Source: Paenibacillus dendritiformis
GTDB lineage: Bacteria > Bacillota > Bacilli > Paenibacillales > Paenibacillaceae
Length of the DNA stretch: 64,000 bases
Direction of reading: 5' to 3'
Assembly: GCF_945605565.1 (NCBI RefSeq)
Contig: NZ_OX216966.1
Span: 4,208,001 to 4,272,000, forward strand
The position numbers and the translations under genes were made by a program. The notes beneath the pieces are model-generated. The model was not told the origin of the DNA, did not search any database, and saw only the letters and a program-made list of their open reading frames with translations. Shown here in pieces: positions 60,369 through 64,000 of this stretch (the first letter of the stretch is position 1; every line of letters starts with the position of its first letter).

Positions 60369-60953
60369 CTATCGCTCTTCGTCATTCCTCACCCGAACCT
60401 TGAATCTTGCCTCTACCTCGTCCAAGATTCGCTCGACGATATGATCCACCGGCAGTGAGCCGTCAATGATAAGGTCTGAGTTCGGCTTCACTGCTGACAG
60501 CATTTCGGCGTAGGCCATTCTCCCGTCCTGGAGGTAGCCCGTAATATCCTCGCGTACTTCGTCAATGGATCCATCGGAGAAATCCCTTAAGATGCGTCGT
60601 GCCAAGGCAATATCGAGCGGCGTATCAATAAAAATGGACAAATCAATATACCCACGCAAGGCGCTGTTCAAATAAGCAAACGGGTAATCCAGAAAAACGA
60701 AAGAAGGCGGCGGTTGGCTCTGGAGCATGGATTGAAGATCTCGGGCAAGCGGCGCCAGCTTCCACTCTTCATAATTTGCCCCGTTCTCCACCCATTCGCA
60801 AATATCCTCCGGGCAGTCCTCGAACGTATAATCATCAAAATAAAGTGCAGCGGCATGAGGCAATTTTTCCATCAATCTTCGGGTTATCGTCGTTTTGCCT
60901 CCACCGGAGACCGCGGCAATGGCGATTACGGGCGGAATCGAATTCGTGTGCAC
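60369..60953 (-). CDS. P-loop kinase, uridine-kinase-like
   Basis: About 194 residues. The Walker A motif is IAAVSGGGKTTITRRL; FDDYTFED resembles the substrate loop of uridine/phosphoribulokinase-like enzymes, and IDTPLDIALARRILRDFSDG is the lid region with Arg residues. The GTG at 60953 is chosen because GGAGGG lies 9-10 bases upstream; the TTG seven codons earlier includes that site. It would phosphorylate a small alcohol-bearing substrate such as a nucleoside, but no neighbour narrows it. Confidence 0.82.
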   Translation of the reverse strand: MHTNSIPPVIAIAAVSGGGKTTITRRLMEKLPHAAALYFDDYTFEDCPEDICEWVENGANYEEWKLAPLARDLQSMLQSQPPPSFVFLDYPFAYLNSALRGYIDLSIFIDTPLDIALARRILRDFSDGSIDEVREDITGYLQDGRMAYAEMLSAVKPNSDLIIDGSLPVDHIVERILDEVEARFKVRVRNDEER

Positions 60954-61130
60954 AGCAGAATACCCTCCTGTCAAGTAGGTTGGCCAGAAGCCATTCTATA
61001 CTATTCTCTCTCCTCCTCCCAATCCCTTGCCTTCCTTAGAAAAATAACAACTCCTGAACACATTTTCCCATAAGAGATGATCCGCTTGTCAACTTTCATC
61101 TTGACTTTCCCGCCAACTGGAAGGTGTATC

Positions 61131-62189
61131 ATGTCGTTGCATCTATCCTTAACCAGCAAAGGGGCGCTGTATGACATGGATTACGAAATTTTTGACTTGG
61201 GCGATGTATTACTGCAATCGGGGGTGACGCTGCCCAATGCGTTTTTGGCATACAAGACCTATGGAACGCTTAATGCGGAGAAAAGCAATGCCATCCTGTT
61301 CCCTACCTCGTTCGGGGACCAGCATTATAATAATGAATGGCTTATCGGGAACGATATGGCGTTAGATCCAGAGTCCTATTTTATCATTATCCCTAATATG
61401 CTCGGCAACGGACTGTCTTCCTCCCCGAGCAACACACCCAGCCCATATGATCAAGCCCATTTTCCGAATGTGACGATATTCGATAATGTAGCGATGCAGC
61501 ATCGGCTCCTCACCGAACGGTTCGGAATTGCCAAGCTTGCGCTCGTCACAGGATGGTCTATGGGAGCCATCCAGGCTTTTCAATGGGGGGCAAGCTATCC
61601 GGATATGGTAGAGCGGTTGGCGCCATTTGCCGGTACCGCCAAGACGTGGCCCCATAATGAAGTCTTCATTGAAGGGCTGAGAGCGGTAATTCAAGCGGAT
61701 TGCGCATGGAACAGCGGAACATACGCCGCGCCGCCGGAGACCGGCCTGCGGACATTGGGCCGCGTATATGCAGGCTGGGGGTTTTCCCAACCGTTTTACC
61801 GAGAAGAATGCTACAGAACGATGGGCTACGATTCCCTGTCCGAATTCATAACCGGTTTCTGGGAAAAGAGCTTTATCGACGCTGACGCCAACGATTTATT
61901 AGCGATGCTATGGACATGGCAGCATGCCGATATTAGCAGGAACCCGCTGTATCACGGGAACTTGCCGCTTGCATTGCGCAGCATTCGAGCCCGTACGGTC
62001 GTTATGCCGGTTACGACCGACCTGTACTTTACTTCGGAAGACAGCAAGTATGAGACGAGCCATATCCCGAATGCCGTATTTCGCCCGATCGAATCGATAT
62101 GGGGCCATCTGGCCGGCTATGGGCTGAACCCGGAGGATACGAAGTTCATCGATTCCACCTTGAAGGAGCTGTTAGCCGCAGGACGATAA
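61131..62189 (+). CDS. MetX-like alpha/beta hydrolase
   Basis: About 352 residues in the homoserine O-acetyltransferase-like branch of alpha/beta hydrolases. Typical parts are NAFLAYKTYGTLNAEKSNAI, IIIPNMLGNGLSSSPSNTPS, the nucleophile elbow TGWSMGAIQAFQWG, and the late Asp and His in YFTSEDSKYE and IWGHLAGYG. True MetX proteins have GGSMGG at the elbow; the GWSMGA here fits MetX-related hydrolases of unknown substrate better. The ATG at 61131 follows GGAAGG. No methionine genes are adjacent. Confidence 0.85.
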   Translation: MSLHLSLTSKGALYDMDYEIFDLGDVLLQSGVTLPNAFLAYKTYGTLNAEKSNAILFPTSFGDQHYNNEWLIGNDMALDPESYFIIIPNMLGNGLSSSPSNTPSPYDQAHFPNVTIFDNVAMQHRLLTERFGIAKLALVTGWSMGAIQAFQWGASYPDMVERLAPFAGTAKTWPHNEVFIEGLRAVIQADCAWNSGTYAAPPETGLRTLGRVYAGWGFSQPFYREECYRTMGYDSLSEFITGFWEKSFIDADANDLLAMLWTWQHADISRNPLYHGNLPLALRSIRARTVVMPVTTDLYFTSEDSKYETSHIPNAVFRPIESIWGHLAGYGLNPEDTKFIDSTLKELLAAGR

Positions 62190-62208
62190 CAGCGGAGCCG
62201 TGATGCCA

Positions 62209-63039
62209 TCAGCAGATGGCATCCACTTCCATAATCGGCATTTGCGTATCCGTCACATACATCCTGCCGTCTCCTTCCTGACGCGACGCATACACTTCCC
62301 TGCTCGGCAGCTCCGGGCTGATCCGGTAGCCATTCCGCTCGATCCAGGCCCCCAGGTCGATGCACACATTGGATTCCGTACCCGGGCGGCTCATATGAGT
62401 CACCGAGGCCGCTGTCATCCCGGGCAGCGTCATCGTTGTGAAGCGGTCCGTGTCCGGAAGGAGACGAGGAACCGGGCAGGCAACGGCCAATTCAACGCCG
62501 TTCTCCCCTTCCGCATAGCTATGCCATACTACGATATGGCGGCTGGCTGCCGGAAGCCCGTTCCATTGCAAATATTCATCGATTTCGGCGAGCAGGCCGG
62601 GAATCCGGACTCTGTTCGTGGCCTCTCTAATGGATACAACCATCGTAGGCTCCAGCTTCTTCACCAGCACTTCATGGCGGGGAAGCTTATCGCCCTCCTG
62701 TTCGAGCTGCTTCAGTCTTGCTTCAATCCGAAGCAGACGCTCCGTCTCCGATTGAATCAGGGACTCCACTTCTGCCTGCTTCAGGAGAAGCATACGGCGT
62801 ATGTCCGCAGCCGACACCTCATCGTGGAGAATCTGCTTGATCTGCTCCAGCGTAAATCCAAGATCCTTCAACGCGAATATGCGCTGCAGACGAAGCAATT
62901 GCTCACTCGTATAGTAGCGGTAACCGCTCTGACTGTCCTTGCAGGCCGGCCGGAGCAGTCCGAGTTGATCGTAATACCGCAATGTTTTTGCCGGGACTTG
63001 ACTTAATTTGGAAAACTCACTGATCTTAAACACCGACAT
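62209..63039 (-). CDS. MerR-family regulator with GyrI-like effector domain
   Basis: About 276 residues. The MerR helix-turn-helix and wing (FKISEFSKLSQVPAKTLRYY, then LLRPACKDSQSGYRYYTSEQ) are followed by a coiled coil (about 75-120) and a GyrI/BmrR-like ligand-binding domain (about 125-276; VRIPGLLAEIDEYLQWNG, GVELAVACPVP). Proteins of this build sense lipophilic drugs and bend an over-long promoter to activate it. Its own promoter at 63083-63113 has the needed 19-bp spacer and a dyad, so it is autoregulated. No exporter gene is adjacent in the window. Confidence 0.9.
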   Translation of the reverse strand: MSVFKISEFSKLSQVPAKTLRYYDQLGLLRPACKDSQSGYRYYTSEQLLRLQRIFALKDLGFTLEQIKQILHDEVSAADIRRMLLLKQAEVESLIQSETERLLRIEARLKQLEQEGDKLPRHEVLVKKLEPTMVVSIREATNRVRIPGLLAEIDEYLQWNGLPAASRHIVVWHSYAEGENGVELAVACPVPRLLPDTDRFTTMTLPGMTAASVTHMSRPGTESNVCIDLGAWIERNGYRISPELPSREVYASRQEGDGRMYVTDTQMPIMEVDAIC

Positions 63040-63082
63040 CTTCCCTTCTGACAAGCATTGACAAGCCTATATTCCGAACTTA

Positions 63083-63113
63083 CTATAAACCTTCCTCCTA
63101 AGGGGAAGGTCAA
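63083..63113 (-). promoter_or_regulatory. MerR-type promoter/operator of the GyrI-like regulator
   Basis: On the minus strand TTGACC and TTATAG are 19 bases apart, with a near-perfect dyad (ACCTTCC ... GGAAGGT, 63089-63110) filling the spacer. This is the classical arrangement twisted into activity by MerR proteins. Confidence 0.8.
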
Positions 63114-63191
63114 CCCCCTGAACCGCAATCGGAGCGGGAGACCGAAATAAAGCGGGAAGGCCATCTCCCCGCCCATTCGGCACTGCTCCCG

Positions 63192-63938
63192 TTATTCTGC
63201 GGCGTAGGATGCCGCAGCGGCGGCAAGGTAATAAGCCAAGCCGGTCTGCTGCCCTTCGAGCATTCGGAGATGGAAATCATCCTGAAGGAAAAAACGGGTC
63301 TGCGCGGCAAATTCGGCCGCGGACACCGCATGCCCATGGCTGTTCAAAAAGTCGAGGTGAGTCCGGATAACGCGCTGCACTTCCTCGTCATCATGCTTCG
63401 TTCCGCCGCGCAGCGCTGCTGCCATGTCTTCCATAAATGCCGCCGCTTCCTGCGCCTGTTCATTCATCTGCGGAACATCGATCGTCCCGCTCTCCAAGAT
63501 GTCGAAGCCATAGGCCGCCTGCACATGCTCCTGCTGCTCCCTCAGCGCTTCCTCCCATTCTTCCTCGCTGGCAAACCCTGTGAACATCTCTGAAGGACTT
63601 ATCGGTTCACCGCCGGCCAGGCTGTCCTTAGAGGCTTGCAGCGTCTGAATGATGTTGTCGAGCCGGCGCTTGCGGGCAAGCAAGAGCTCCTCCTGCCGGA
63701 TCAACATCGTCCATCGATCGGATTCCGCTTCGAGCAGCTCTTTAATCGCTTCCAGCGGGAAATCCAATTCTTTATAGAACAAAATATGCTGCAGCCGCTC
63801 CAGCTCCTCCGTCCCGTACAGCCGGTACCCCGCCTCGCTAATCTTCCGCGGCTCAAGGAGCCCGATCTTGTGATAATGATGCAGCGCCTTGATGGTGACA
63901 TTCGTCAATGACGATACTTCCTTTACCGTGTATAGCAT
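63192..63938 (-). CDS. MerR-family regulator with TipAS-type antibiotic-recognition domain
   Basis: A 248-residue protein. The N-terminal MerR domain (MLYTVKEVSSLTNVTIKALH, then HYHKIGLLEPRKISEAGYRL) is followed by a coiled coil (about 72-110) and an all-helical TipAS-like domain (about 120-248; EMFTGFASEEEWEEALREQQ, FNSHGHAVSAAEF-type helices). TipAL and Mta are the best-known members: they bind thiopeptides or other drugs and activate resistance genes. Its promoter lies at 63964-63994 with a 19-bp spacer and dyad. Confidence 0.9.
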   Translation of the reverse strand: MLYTVKEVSSLTNVTIKALHHYHKIGLLEPRKISEAGYRLYGTEELERLQHILFYKELDFPLEAIKELLEAESDRWTMLIRQEELLLARKRRLDNIIQTLQASKDSLAGGEPISPSEMFTGFASEEEWEEALREQQEHVQAAYGFDILESGTIDVPQMNEQAQEAAAFMEDMAAALRGGTKHDDEEVQRVIRTHLDFLNSHGHAVSAAEFAAQTRFFLQDDFHLRMLEGQQTGLAYYLAAAAASYAAE

Positions 63939-63963
63939 GATGTCCTCGCTCCTTTCTGAATTC

Positions 63964-63994
63964 AGGCTACAGGCTCCCCTTGGAGGAGAGTCAA
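63964..63994 (-). promoter_or_regulatory. MerR-type promoter/operator of the TipAS-like regulator
   Basis: On the minus strand TTGACT and TAGCCT are separated by 19 bases; the spacer holds the dyad CTCC-N7-GGAG (63974-63988). Confidence 0.75.
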
Positions 63995-64000
63995 GTCCCT

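Noticed and set aside
1..64000. rRNA, tRNA, replication origin, prophage or integrase-type att sites
   Set aside because: No sequence resembling these was seen on reading; the only recombinase is explained by the invertible segment.

Overview
The window looks like a chromosomal stretch of a Paenibacillus-type spore-former (Firmicutes). The pointers are a GerA-type spore-germination operon, SLH-domain surface proteins with an accessory SecA2, LplABC-type sugar uptake under a YesM/YesN two-component pair, an SrfAA-like lipoinitiating NRPS, strong AGGAGG-type ribosome binding sites, frequent GTG and TTG starts, and moderate-to-high GC with AT-rich promoters. Species cannot be named from sequence alone. 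No rRNA, tRNA, CRISPR array or transposase gene was seen.

Layout. 0-9.3 kb: housekeeping and accessory genes (ECF sigma/anti-sigma pair, GNAT enzymes, a methyltransferase gene killed by one in-frame stop, a HAD phosphatase, an XRE-cupin regulator divergent from azlCD, an S51 peptidase, a lipoprotein). 9.4-12.1 kb: a GNAT gene with a decayed hydrolase remnant behind it, then an Erm-type 23S rRNA methyltransferase behind an unusual leader with two related copies of a short-peptide/attenuator module. 12.1-16.1 kb: a sulfur-handling cluster (thioredoxin-reductase-like protein, two half-size YeeE/YedE proteins, TusA) with a divergent LysR regulator.

16.2-23.5 kb: a surface-protein operon on the minus strand (secA2, a 138-aa protein, an Asp/Glu-Pro-Gly repeat protein, an SLH protein). 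Next to it is a tyrosine recombinase gene enclosed by a perfect 26-bp inverted repeat. Each repeat has the form of a recombinase crossover site (7-bp arms around a 6-bp asymmetric spacer), and a good promoter inside the segment points outward. As sequenced it fires into a terminator; after inversion it would fire into secA2. I read this as a self-encoded phase switch for the operon and consider it the most interesting system here.

23.5-27.4 kb: a second TusA, a MarR/quinone-oxidoreductase pair with clear paired operators, a GNAT gene and a GNAT-C39-like fusion. 27.6-40.8 kb: one giant NRPS gene (C-starter, four near-identical A-T units joined by C domains, TE) whose DNA repeats every 3099 bp; a short N-acylated peptide of four similar hydrophobic residues is predicted. 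40.8-41.9 kb is non-coding.

41.9-50.0 kb: a sensor kinase/regulator pair, an LplABC-type sugar transporter and a Gfo/Idh/MocA dehydrogenase, all co-directional. 50.1-54.6 kb: small lipoprotein and NTF2-like genes, a CmpB-type membrane protein, an AlkC-like DNA repair protein, a Crp/Fnr regulator and a hydrolase. 54.6-58.7 kb: a gerA-type operon with a D-subunit candidate. 59-64 kb: an MBL-fold protein behind a perfect consensus promoter, a DUF4440 protein, a P-loop kinase, a MetX-like hydrolase and two MerR regulators with textbook 19-bp-spacer promoters.
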